Shown here piece after piece: positions 1 to 5,731 of a stretch of 9,256 bases of DNA. The notes under the pieces are model-generated. The model made no database searches, had not been told where the DNA came from, and saw only the letters and a program-made list of their open reading frames with translations. This stretch comes from Deltaproteobacteria bacterium. Lineage in GTDB: Bacteria > JAEEML01. The position numbers and the translations under genes are program-made. The stretch spans positions 1-9,256 of the forward strand of contig JAEEML010000067.1 in NCBI GenBank assembly GCA_016283195.1, written 5' to 3'. Position 1 is the first letter of the stretch, and the number at the start of each line of letters is the position of its first letter.

Positions 1-313
1 GGGGGCTGAGAGCTTTTTGCAACCAACTACTCTAAAAATTATCGTTATGGGTCTTGTGGCCTTTGTTTGCGGCACCGCCGGCGGTGTGCTTCTCGGTAAA
101 TTGATGTATCTCTTATCCGGCGGCAAAATTAACCCCATCATTGGCGCCGCCGGCGTGAGCGCTGTGCCTATGGCCGCCCGCACCGCGCATGTGGAAGGTC
201 TTAAAACCGATCCCAGCAACTTCCTCTTAATGCACGCCATGGGCCCCAATATCTCCGGCGTTATCGGCACCGCTGTGGCCGCCGCCGCCATGATTGCCAT
301 CTTCGGCGGCTGA
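1..313 (+). CDS. oadB: Sodium-pumping decarboxylase beta subunit, C-terminal part (OadB/GcdB/MmdB family)
   Basis: This is the C-terminal 103 residues of the membrane subunit of biotin-dependent Na+-translocating decarboxylases (oxaloacetate, glutaconyl-CoA or methylmalonyl-CoA type). That subunit decarboxylates carboxybiotin and pumps Na+ outward. The frame is open from base 2, with no start in the window, so the gene begins upstream; full-length members run to roughly 370-430 residues. The hydrophobic helix around [11 protein letters not shown] is followed by the family hallmark [18 protein letters not shown]. In it the residues equivalent to Asn373, Gly377, Ser382 and Arg389 of the Klebsiella OadB are all kept with the right spacing. 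The [17 protein letters not shown] motif and a final hydrophobic helix follow, ending at TGA 311-313. The end is intact, so the subunit is probably functional. The substrate specificity (oad, gcd or mmd) cannot be told from the beta subunit; the alpha and biotin-carrier genes presumably lie upstream. Confidence 0.93.
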   Translation, partial: GAESFLQPTTLKIIVMGLVAFVCGTAGGVLLGKLMYLLSGGKINPIIGAAGVSAVPMAARTAHVEGLKTDPSNFLLMHAMGPNISGVIGTAVAAAAMIAIFGG

Positions 314-342
314 ATCCTTCTTGGCAAAAAAAGCCAAAAAAC

Positions 343-579
343 TGCGAGATTGACTTTGTGGCGCGCAAAGGACGCAATCAGTATTACATACAATCGGCTT
401 TTTCGATGGACGATCCACAAAAGGAAATGAGCGAGTTAAGGCCGCTTTGGGCAACAGGTGATTTTTTTAAAAAAGTAGTTGTTTCAAAAAGTTATGGAAA
501 AAGTTGGGTGGATGAGAAAGGTGTTTTAAGAATAGGACTTATGGACTTTTTGCTGGATGAGGATAGTTTTGCGCGCTAG
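343..579 (+). pseudogene. Remnant of a DUF4143-type AAA ATPase, C-terminal end only
   Basis: From about base 343 the frame reads CEIDFVARKG, then YYIQSAFSMDD, ELRPLW, FKKVVV, and GVLRIGLMDFLLDEDSF before TAG 577-579. This is the pattern I know from the extreme C-terminus of bacterial ATPases with an AAA_14 domain followed by DUF4143, proteins normally about 400 or more residues long. Only about 78 residues remain. The P-loop, Walker B and most of DUF4143 are missing, and the homology starts abruptly about 30 bases after the neighbouring decarboxylase stop codon. A GTG at 358 could open a 73-residue frame, but it has no Shine-Dalgarno and would start inside the conserved EIDFV motif. I read this as a deletion remnant, although the preserved frame suggests the loss is recent. 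The 80 bases from here to the end of larC hold only a weak 5-bp stem and no clear terminator. Confidence 0.72.
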
Positions 580-659
580 CTGGGAAGTCTTTACACCCGG
601 CAGATTTTATGCCGTGCGCCATCTCCTGTTTTACCTGCAAAATGTCTAAATTTTGGGGG

Positions 660-1901
660 TCAGAACAGGTTTTTAACTTCAGCCAGTGAAAGATTCTGTT
701 CGCGGGCTATGCGGGCCAAATCCTCATATTCATATTTGGCCTTTTTCACTCCGTAGCCGGCCGCTTCTTTTAGCCGCACATTGCCTAATTTGTTTTTTTG
801 GTTTACAAGCCGTCGCCTTAGCACATGGCGCTTTATGGCTTTTTCTCTAATACCCAGAGTGCTGGTGTGCTTAAATATGAGGCTTATCAGGAGCTCTTTT
901 TTCTCTTCATCGCTAATTACCGTGAGCAGCGTGCCCTGGCGCCCTTTTTTCATAATCACCGGCGTTAAATAGACTTCAAGCGCGCCAGCAGTGCGCAGCT
1001 CTTCGGCGGCAAAAGCCAGCTCCTCGCCGCTCATGTCGTCAATATTGCAGGATAATTCATATAAATCGCCGCTTTGGTCTTCTTGCTCGCCCAAAAAAGC
1101 TCTGACACAATTGGCGGCCGGAAAATCTTTATGCCCCAGGCCGTAGCCGATTCTCTGTCCTCTCATTACCGGCCTTGGGCCAAATTTTGGTACAAAATAT
1201 TTGAGCAGAGCGGCGCCGGTGGGTGTACAAAGTTCGCCTTCTATGGCGCCGCTATAACTTGGTATAGCAGTGAGCAGCAGGGCTGTAGCCGGAGCAGGAA
1301 CCGGTAAAAGCCCGTGGGCGCATTTTACTGTGCCGAAGCCGGTATTGACCGGTGAAGCCATTATTACATCAGGCGCCAGAATCTCCATAAGCATGGCTAC
1401 CATGGCAATATCCATAATGGCATCTTTGCTGCCCAGCTCATGAAAGTGCACCTCGCTTACCGGCCGGCCGTGCACCTGGCTTTCCGCTTCGGCAATAAGC
1501 TGATAGACAGCCATAATATCATTTTTTACTTTGCTGCTTACTTCCAGCCCGGCCACATATTCGTTAATAGTGGCCATAGAGCTATGCTCATGATGGTGAT
1601 CATGTTCATGATTATGGTTTTCATGCTCATGCTTGTGCTCGTGTTCATGCTCATGCTCGTGATGCTGGGCCGAGTTATCGTGGCTTTCCTCTTCGGCGCC
1701 ATTAACGGTTACATGGAGCAAAGAGCCGCTTATGGCGCATTTTTGCCCTTTTTCCCGGCTGACTAAAACGCCTTGGAGGCCAAGTTTATTTATTTTGCGC
1801 AAAAATTCTTCCTGGGCCAGCGGCGGGAGCAGTTCAATGAGTGCAGCAGCCAACATATCGCCGGCAGCGCCCATATTTAATTCCAAATAGAGAGTTTTCA
1901 T
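660..1901 (-). CDS. larC: LarC, CTP-dependent nickel-insertion enzyme of NPN cofactor synthesis
   Basis: LarC (DUF111 family) inserts Ni2+ into pyridinium-3,5-bisthiocarboxylic acid mononucleotide, using CTP, to give the nickel-pincer nucleotide used by lactate racemase and relatives; it acts in the cytoplasm. At 413 residues it has the family length. Family motifs in order: MGAAGDML at residues 10-17, VHFHELGSKDAIMD at 151-164, GTVKCAHGLLPVPAPATA at 190-207, GELCTPTGAAL at 222-232, RIGYGLGHKDF at 250-260, CNIDDMSGEE at 285-294 and a C-terminal TSTLGIRE at 346-353. Residues 74-106 form a His/Glu/Asp insert with 16 histidines, a likely nickel store or delivery site. In Lactiplantibacillus plantarum LarC is split as larC1/larC2 and read by frameshifting; here it is one continuous frame. 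ATG at 1901 is preceded by GGAAG at 7-base spacing and overlaps the larB stop by 4 bases (ATGA), indicating translational coupling. It is the last gene of the operon. Confidence 0.95.
   Translation of the reverse strand: MKTLYLELNMGAAGDMLAAALIELLPPLAQEEFLRKINKLGLQGVLVSREKGQKCAISGSLLHVTVNGAEEESHDNSAQHHEHEHEHEHKHEHENHNHEHDHHHEHSSMATINEYVAGLEVSSKVKNDIMAVYQLIAEAESQVHGRPVSEVHFHELGSKDAIMDIAMVAMLMEILAPDVIMASPVNTGFGTVKCAHGLLPVPAPATALLLTAIPSYSGAIEGELCTPTGAALLKYFVPKFGPRPVMRGQRIGYGLGHKDFPAANCVRAFLGEQEDQSGDLYELSCNIDDMSGEELAFAAEELRTAGALEVYLTPVIMKKGRQGTLLTVISDEEKKELLISLIFKHTSTLGIREKAIKRHVLRRRLVNQKNKLGNVRLKEAAGYGVKKAKYEYEDLARIAREQNLSLAEVKNLF
1584..1664 (-). repeat. Short His/Glu codon repeat coding the histidine-rich segment of LarC
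   Basis: The + strand here shows imperfect tandem 6-base units around TCATGC/TCGTGC, which on the coding strand give alternating His and Glu codons (residues 80-106). The tract is low-complexity and in frame. Slippage in units of 6 bases would change its length by His-Glu pairs without breaking the gene, so its length may vary between strains. Function inferred: nickel binding. Confidence 0.8.
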
Positions 1902-2647
1902 TTTTTTACTTCCAAATGGTTAATGCGCGAAGCCATCATAGCGGCGCCGAAGCCGTTATCAATGTTAACTGTGGCCACACCGGCAGCACAAGAGTTCAGC
2001 ATGGCGAGTAGAGCCGAGAGGCCGCCGAAAGAGGCTCCGTAACCGATGCTGGTGGGTACGGCAATCACCGGAGCGGCCACCAGGCCGGTAACCACACTGG
2101 CGAGAGCCCCGTCCATACCGGCCACAACTATAATAACAGCTGCTTCCTGTAATTCGGAGAAGTGGGCCAAAAGGCGATGCAATCCGGCCACCCCCACATC
2201 GTTGAGACGCAGCACTTTATTGCCCAAAAACTGGGCTGTAAGAGCGGCCTCTTCCGTTACTTTTAAATCGCTGGTGCCGGCCGAAATCACCAAAATTGTA
2301 CCATGGCCGTTTGGCCTTGGCATACCGCCGATAACCGCCAGTTCGCCTTCGGGATAATAGTGCCAGGGCAAAGTGGTTGTTATTCCGTCTGCCTTTTCGG
2401 CACTTAAATGAGTTATTAAAATATTATTTTGCCCATTTTCGGCCATGGCGGTGATAATGCCGTTTATTTGCTCCGGACTTTTGCCGCCTCCGTAAATAAC
2501 TTCTCCGGCCCCGGTGCGTACTTGGCGGTGCAAATCTATCTTGGCATAGCCGAGGTCTTTATAAGGAAAACCTTTTAGTGAAAAACGGGCCTCGTCAATT
2601 GTTAAACTGCCGCTTTTAACCTCTTCCAAAAGCTCTTTTATATCCAT
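1898..2647 (-). CDS. larB: LarB, NaAD carboxylase/hydrolase (P2CMN synthase)
   Basis: LarB carries out the first step of nickel-pincer nucleotide synthesis: it carboxylates C5 of the pyridinium ring of nicotinic acid adenine dinucleotide and splits off AMP, giving pyridinium-3,5-biscarboxylic acid mononucleotide. From the ATG at 2647 the protein has 249 residues. The N-terminal family-specific part holds the YAKIDLHRQVRTGAGEVIYG motif (34-53). The C-terminal half is a PurE-like (AIR carboxylase) fold with VISAGTSDLKVTEEAA (120-135), DVGVAGLHRLL (150-160), VVAGMDGALASVV (175-187) and PTSIGYGASFGGLSALLAML (198-217). Cys220 in LNSCAAG matches the cysteine reported to attack the pyridinium ring in the L. 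plantarum enzyme. A TTG at 2683 would extend the protein by 12 residues but overlaps larE and lacks a Shine-Dalgarno. The ATG has AAAGGG (2654-2659) at 6-base spacing, and MDIKELLEEV is the usual LarB beginning. The gene ends in a 4-base overlap with larC. Confidence 0.95.
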   Translation of the reverse strand: MDIKELLEEVKSGSLTIDEARFSLKGFPYKDLGYAKIDLHRQVRTGAGEVIYGGGKSPEQINGIITAMAENGQNNILITHLSAEKADGITTTLPWHYYPEGELAVIGGMPRPNGHGTILVISAGTSDLKVTEEAALTAQFLGNKVLRLNDVGVAGLHRLLAHFSELQEAAVIIVVAGMDGALASVVTGLVAAPVIAVPTSIGYGASFGGLSALLAMLNSCAAGVATVNIDNGFGAAMMASRINHLEVKK

Positions 2648-2653
2648 GAAAAA

Positions 2654-2659
2654 CCCTTT
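2654..2659 (-). promoter_or_regulatory. Ribosome binding site deciding the larB start
   Basis: AAAGGG lies 6 bases before the ATG at 2647 and within the 19 bases separating the larE stop from larB. It favours this ATG over the upstream in-frame TTG at 2683. Confidence 0.55.
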
Positions 2660-2666
2660 GTAAGCC

Positions 2667-3425
2667 TTAGTCTCTTGGCTCAAGATCCAGTAGTACGGCC
2701 GGGAAAAATTCCTTTAAACCGCTGAGTATAGCCTCTCTGTTTTTTATAGCCAGAGCAAGCTCTTTTTTGGGTAATTGCAATCTTGCTGCCTCGTGAAAAA
2801 GGCGTAAACGCAAATTAGTAAAGCCAAGGCTTTTTAAAAAGGCTTCGCCCTGTTCCACTGCTAAAAGCTCTTCTTTGGTGATGACTTTCCCCGTTGGAAA
2901 ACGGGTGGCCAGGCAGGCGTAAGGCGGCTTATTCCAGGTAGAAAGGCCCATTTTTTTAGAATATAAGCGCACTTTTTCTTTGGTGAGGCCACATTCCTTA
3001 AGCGGCGAGCGGATGTTTAATTCTTTTAAAGCGCGCATTCCCGGGCGCTCATCTTTCTTGTCTGAGGCATTGGTGCCGTCGATGATTAGGGAAAAGCCTT
3101 CTGCTTTTGCTGCGGCTAAAAGGCTTGTAAACATTAATTTTTTGCAAAGATAACAGCGCTCTGGCGGATTAACAGCAATTTCTTTATGTAAGAGAATATC
3201 AATTTCTATAATTTTGAGCTTGAGCGCTAAAAAGCGGCAATGCTCTCTGGCCTCTTTTAATTCAAAAGCCGGCTGAAAAGAGCTTTTTAAGTAAAACGGC
3301 TGGCAGGTGGCTCCATATTTTTTAGCTGCGTAAAGTAAAAAAGTGGAATCAGTACCGCCGGAATAGGCCAAGGCTACCTTGTTGTTTCTCTTGAAAAAGT
3401 CTTTTAAATTCAAGCAATAATCCAT
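2667..3425 (-). CDS. larE: LarE, sulfur transferase of NPN cofactor synthesis (three-cysteine type)
   Basis: LarE is a PP-loop ATP pyrophosphatase-family enzyme. It adenylylates the carboxylates of the LarB product and replaces them with thiocarboxylates, giving the bisthiocarboxylate that LarC metallates. From ATG 3425 it has 252 residues. The PP-loop SGGTDST is at 22-28, the ERCYLCK motif at 89-95 (Cys91, Cys94), DGTNASD at 116-122, and PPYACLATRFPTG at 167-179 (Cys171). The L. plantarum enzyme has only the last cysteine (Cys176) and sacrifices its sulfur. Homologues with all three cysteines, such as that of Thermotoga maritima, are reported to bind a [4Fe-4S] cluster that carries the transferred sulfur, so this protein should belong to that class. 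A TTG at 3455 would add 10 residues and overlap the upstream gene. Neither start has a convincing Shine-Dalgarno, and the ATG lies 13 bases after the preceding stop, so coupled reinitiation is likely. TAA ends the gene 19 bases before larB. Confidence 0.94.
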   Translation of the reverse strand: MDYCLNLKDFFKRNNKVALAYSGGTDSTFLLYAAKKYGATCQPFYLKSSFQPAFELKEAREHCRFLALKLKIIEIDILLHKEIAVNPPERCYLCKKLMFTSLLAAAKAEGFSLIIDGTNASDKKDERPGMRALKELNIRSPLKECGLTKEKVRLYSKKMGLSTWNKPPYACLATRFPTGKVITKEELLAVEQGEAFLKSLGFTNLRLRLFHEAARLQLPKKELALAIKNREAILSGLKEFFPAVLLDLEPRD

Positions 3426-3438
3426 AATGTAACAGTTA

Positions 3439-4716
3439 TTACAAAAGACAATCAATCATGTCGGGGCCGAAAACGGGAATATGGGCGTTTTGGGCTACCT
3501 CCAGGCGTTCGGCAAAGGAATCGTCTATGAAAATAGCCTCTTTATTTTTAATATAGGCCGATTTTTTTTCTGCCTTTTCCAGCTGATGTACTTCATCAAA
3601 GAGCTCACTTAGGCGCAGTTCTTTAAGTTTTTCTTTAAGAACGCCACCTTTGTGCCGCGAGAGCAAAATGAGCTTTTTTCTTTCATTAAGCCCTTTAAAC
3701 AAAAGTGTGAGCAGAGCGGTATTGAGACGCTTTTCTTCCAAATAGAGGCAATCGTCAAAATCCACATATATTTCATTATATTTAAGCGAAAGACGATAGC
3801 GATTATCGAGGGCCCTATCAAGCTCAATATCGTAGCCGCTATTGGTTAAGACGGAAAGTGGATAACCGAAAGCATCAAAGAGCGTCATGAGGGCAAAATT
3901 AAGACCGATGGCCCGAAAAAGGCCGGAAGAACCGCCAAGGCGACTGGCTACTTCCAGCAAAGTAAGCTCGCCGGCGCTATCTTCCTTTAGCTGGAAAAAC
4001 CAGGCACCGCGCATGGTTAGTGCGCCGTTTATGGCCCTAGCCATGGCTAAAAATTCCTGGTTTCGCTCTGTAGCCGGCACGGTATTTACGCTGATGCCGT
4101 TCATGATGCGGCGGCGCCGGCGCCCCTTGGCTACCAAAAGCCGCCCCTCTTTATCGGTAAAGCAATCGACAGTATATTCCGGGCCGCTTAAATATTCGCT
4201 GAATATATAAGGCTTATTTAAGGCTTTTATAGCGCTGAGCGCGGCTTCGTTCTCTATTTTTTGGGCCCCGCGGGAGCCGTAACCAATGTCCGGCTTTGCA
4301 AAAATAGGAAAACTGACATCCTTATTTATATCAATAATTTTTGGACATTTTACCACCGCTGAAAGGGCTTTATATGTAGCGCTTTTGGAGAGGCAGACGG
4401 CGGTGGTTTTAGGCGGCGGGGCAATAACCAAAGCGCCCAAAAGGGGCTCGTTTTCTTTCGTCGCGCTGATAACGCTGTCCATAGCCGGATAGATGGCATC
4501 TATATGCTCTTTTTGCACCAGAGCGGCTATGGCCGGAATAAAGGCCGGGTCATTTACCATTGGCAGGCCGCCGATATAGTTTTCATAGACAAATTGGCCG
4601 TGGTCGGCTACCGAGCTGGCGCCGATGAGCTCAAAATGGCGGCTTTCTTTTAGGGCCCGGTGGATTTCCAGGGCTATTTCCGAACCGCAGGGAAAGACTA
4701 AAATGCGCTTTTTCAT
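3439..4716 (-). CDS. ATP-grasp ligase with C-terminal HAD-like domain
   Basis: This is a 425-residue two-domain cytoplasmic protein. The first 300 or so residues look like a carbamoyl-phosphate-synthase-type ATP-grasp enzyme: an N-terminal pre-ATP-grasp alpha/beta domain beginning RILVFPCGSEIALEI, the lysine and glycine-rich loop FAKPDIGYGSRG (139-150), SEYLSGPEYTVDCF (173-186), and the Mg2+-ligand strand LLEVASRLGGSSG (253-265). Such enzymes join an acid to an amine or other nucleophile through an acyl phosphate. Residues 315-425 look like a small HAD domain: VDFDDCLY with Asp319 and Asp321 (motif I), LLSRHKGG with Ser353 (motif II), a lysine-rich stretch, and IFIDDSFAERLEV with the Asp398-Asp399 pair (motif IV). 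I recall this fusion from surface-polysaccharide loci of various bacteria, but its substrate is unknown to me. The start overlaps the formyltransferase stop by 4 bases (ATGA); the stop is 13 bases before larE. Domain calls are firm, biological role open. Confidence 0.85.
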   Translation of the reverse strand: MKKRILVFPCGSEIALEIHRALKESRHFELIGASSVADHGQFVYENYIGGLPMVNDPAFIPAIAALVQKEHIDAIYPAMDSVISATKENEPLLGALVIAPPPKTTAVCLSKSATYKALSAVVKCPKIIDINKDVSFPIFAKPDIGYGSRGAQKIENEAALSAIKALNKPYIFSEYLSGPEYTVDCFTDKEGRLLVAKGRRRRRIMNGISVNTVPATERNQEFLAMARAINGALTMRGAWFFQLKEDSAGELTLLEVASRLGGSSGLFRAIGLNFALMTLFDAFGYPLSVLTNSGYDIELDRALDNRYRLSLKYNEIYVDFDDCLYLEEKRLNTALLTLLFKGLNERKKLILLSRHKGGVLKEKLKELRLSELFDEVHQLEKAEKKSAYIKNKEAIFIDDSFAERLEVAQNAHIPVFGPDMIDCLL

Positions 4717-5636
4717 GCTTCATCACCGTTTATTTGCAAAACTGCCATGCCGTCTTTTAGTGGCAGGTAGAGAGTGTCGCCTTTTAAAAGATATTGCCCG
4801 GCGAGCTTCATATCGGGCCGTTTTTCCAGTAATTTTTTGAGATAATAGCAATCGATGCCCAAATTTACATGCAGAGGATAGGAATCATTAAGACCGGTTA
4901 GCATGAGTTCCAACTCGTCCATGGTGAGCTTTTCTGGATCAATAGCTCTATCGGCAAAATTTGGCCGCCTGGCCCAAAAGGTGTGCTTTTCCGGCTGCGG
5001 CTCACCGGCGGGAATGGTGCCGCTTTTTATCATCTTGGCAAAAAGCTCGCCTCCCAGGCGGCCGCAGTGATCTATGTAATCAATAATATGCATTTTTTCG
5101 GTAATTTGCAGTGCTGCTTGGCTGATAATGGCTCCGCGATCGGCGCGCTCGTTCATGTGATGAAGAGTTACGCCGGAGGCTTCATAAAGCCCCTTTTTCC
5201 ATATCCAGAAGAAGGGGGCTGGGCCGCGCAAGAGGGGCAGAAGCGAGGGGTGCAGATTAAGAGCGGCGCTGGGGGCCAAAGAGAGTAAATTTTGGCTAAA
5301 AAGAGTGTTAAAACCAATAGTTAAAAAAAAGCTCGGGCGCTGCCCGGCAATATGAGCCAAAACAGCCGGATTATTGACATCATGCGTTTCCAGCATATCG
5401 CAGCCCATTCTGATGGCGAGTGGACTAAGGTCATAAGGGCCGCGCGTCAGGCTGGGAATATAGCGCTCTCCGCGGGAAAACTGAAAATATTGCAAAGGGT
5501 CACGCGGCTTTTGCGGATTTTTAGGCGGCAGGCCCACCACCAGCAAAAGCGGAAATATCCCTTGCTCCAGAAGTACTTCAATAGCTCTATAAGTATAAAC
5601 GGTGTGTTGTCCGAAAAGGATAAAAGGTAAGCGCAT
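4713..5636 (-). CDS. Formyltransferase-family protein (Fmt-like, probably not the housekeeping Fmt)
   Basis: This 307-residue protein has the folate-dependent formyltransferase N-terminal domain shared by methionyl-tRNA formyltransferase, GART and sugar N-formyltransferases. The catalytic triad can be read: Asn127 and His129 in LNLHPSLLPLLRGPAPFFW (126-144), and Asp166 in MNERADRGAII (161-171). The SLLPxxRGxAP loop is the 10-formyl-tetrahydrofolate-side signature. A C-terminal domain of about 90 residues (from about 215) is Fmt_C-like in position but diverged. The N-terminus (LPFILFGQHTVYTYRAIEVL) departs from the usual Fmt start, and the neighbouring ATP-grasp/HAD gene is unlike the def-fmt-sun context of housekeeping fmt. 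I therefore favour formylation of a sugar amine or other small amine, though a tRNA role cannot be excluded. It is the first gene of the five-gene string. ATG 5636 has a strong GGAGGAG upstream, and the gene ends in an ATGA overlap with the next one. Confidence 0.85.
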   Translation of the reverse strand: MRLPFILFGQHTVYTYRAIEVLLEQGIFPLLLVVGLPPKNPQKPRDPLQYFQFSRGERYIPSLTRGPYDLSPLAIRMGCDMLETHDVNNPAVLAHIAGQRPSFFLTIGFNTLFSQNLLSLAPSAALNLHPSLLPLLRGPAPFFWIWKKGLYEASGVTLHHMNERADRGAIISQAALQITEKMHIIDYIDHCGRLGGELFAKMIKSGTIPAGEPQPEKHTFWARRPNFADRAIDPEKLTMDELELMLTGLNDSYPLHVNLGIDCYYLKKLLEKRPDMKLAGQYLLKGDTLYLPLKDGMAVLQINGDEA

Positions 5637-5638
5637 TG

Positions 5639-5645
5639 CTCCTCC
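5639..5645 (-). promoter_or_regulatory. Strong Shine-Dalgarno of the formyltransferase gene
   Basis: On the coding strand this reads GGAGGAG, ending 2 bases before the ATG at 5636 (4 bases if GGAGG is taken as the core). It is the best ribosome binding site in the window and fits the first gene of an operon. Confidence 0.7.
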
Positions 5646-5665
5646 GTTGCCAGCCCCTTTAGGCG

Positions 5666-5694
5666 AGTATCTTGTAACATTAAGAGGCGGTTAA
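5666..5694 (-). promoter_or_regulatory. Possible weak sigma70-type promoter for the formyltransferase-lar operon
   Basis: On the - strand TTAACC (5689-5694) and GATACT (5666-5671) are separated by 17 bases and each match 4 of 6 consensus positions. They would start transcription a little over 20 bases before the ATG at 5636. Matches of this quality arise by chance, so the main support is position between two genes that are otherwise 95 bases apart. Confidence 0.25.
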
Positions 5695-5700
5695 GGGAAT

Positions 5701-5726
5701 GGGGGAGATGGGATAAAGGCTCCCCC
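5701..5726 (-). terminator. GC-rich hairpin after the large exported-protein gene; possible terminator or attenuator
   Basis: A perfect 7-bp inverted repeat (GGGGGAG/CTCCCCC, 5701-5707 with 5720-5726) encloses a 12-base loop and begins 5 bases after the TAA of the 1156-residue gene. In the - strand direction it is followed by ATTCCCTTAA, not a U-run, so it is not a classic intrinsic terminator. It may cause partial termination or protect the 3' end. In the + direction it is followed by GGCTTTTATTTG, which is closer to a terminator and could stop antisense transcription. Confidence 0.4.
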
Positions 5727-5731
5727 GGCTT

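Noticed and set aside
321-337. TTGGC-A7-GCCAA stem followed by A residues after the decarboxylase stop
   Set aside because: Only a 5-bp stem and no U-run on the + strand; too weak to call a terminator.
598-614. CGGCA/TGCCG stem with a 7-base loop between the converging genes
   Set aside because: Five base pairs, no T-run on either side, and no extension; not distinguishable from chance.
1440-1766. Open frame on the + strand with a Met/Leu/Val-rich hydrophobic stretch that looks like a membrane protein
   Set aside because: The hydrophobic run is the antisense reading of the His/Glu repeat of larC (CAT/GAG codons read as ATG/CTC), so it is an artefact.
2648-2683. TTG-initiated 12-residue N-terminal extension of LarB
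   Set aside because: It overlaps the end of larE, has no ribosome binding site, and goes beyond the usual LarB start.
5447-5680. Alternative - strand frame of 77 codons overlapping the start of the formyltransferase
   Set aside because: No homology; the formyltransferase frame has the strong Shine-Dalgarno and the motifs.
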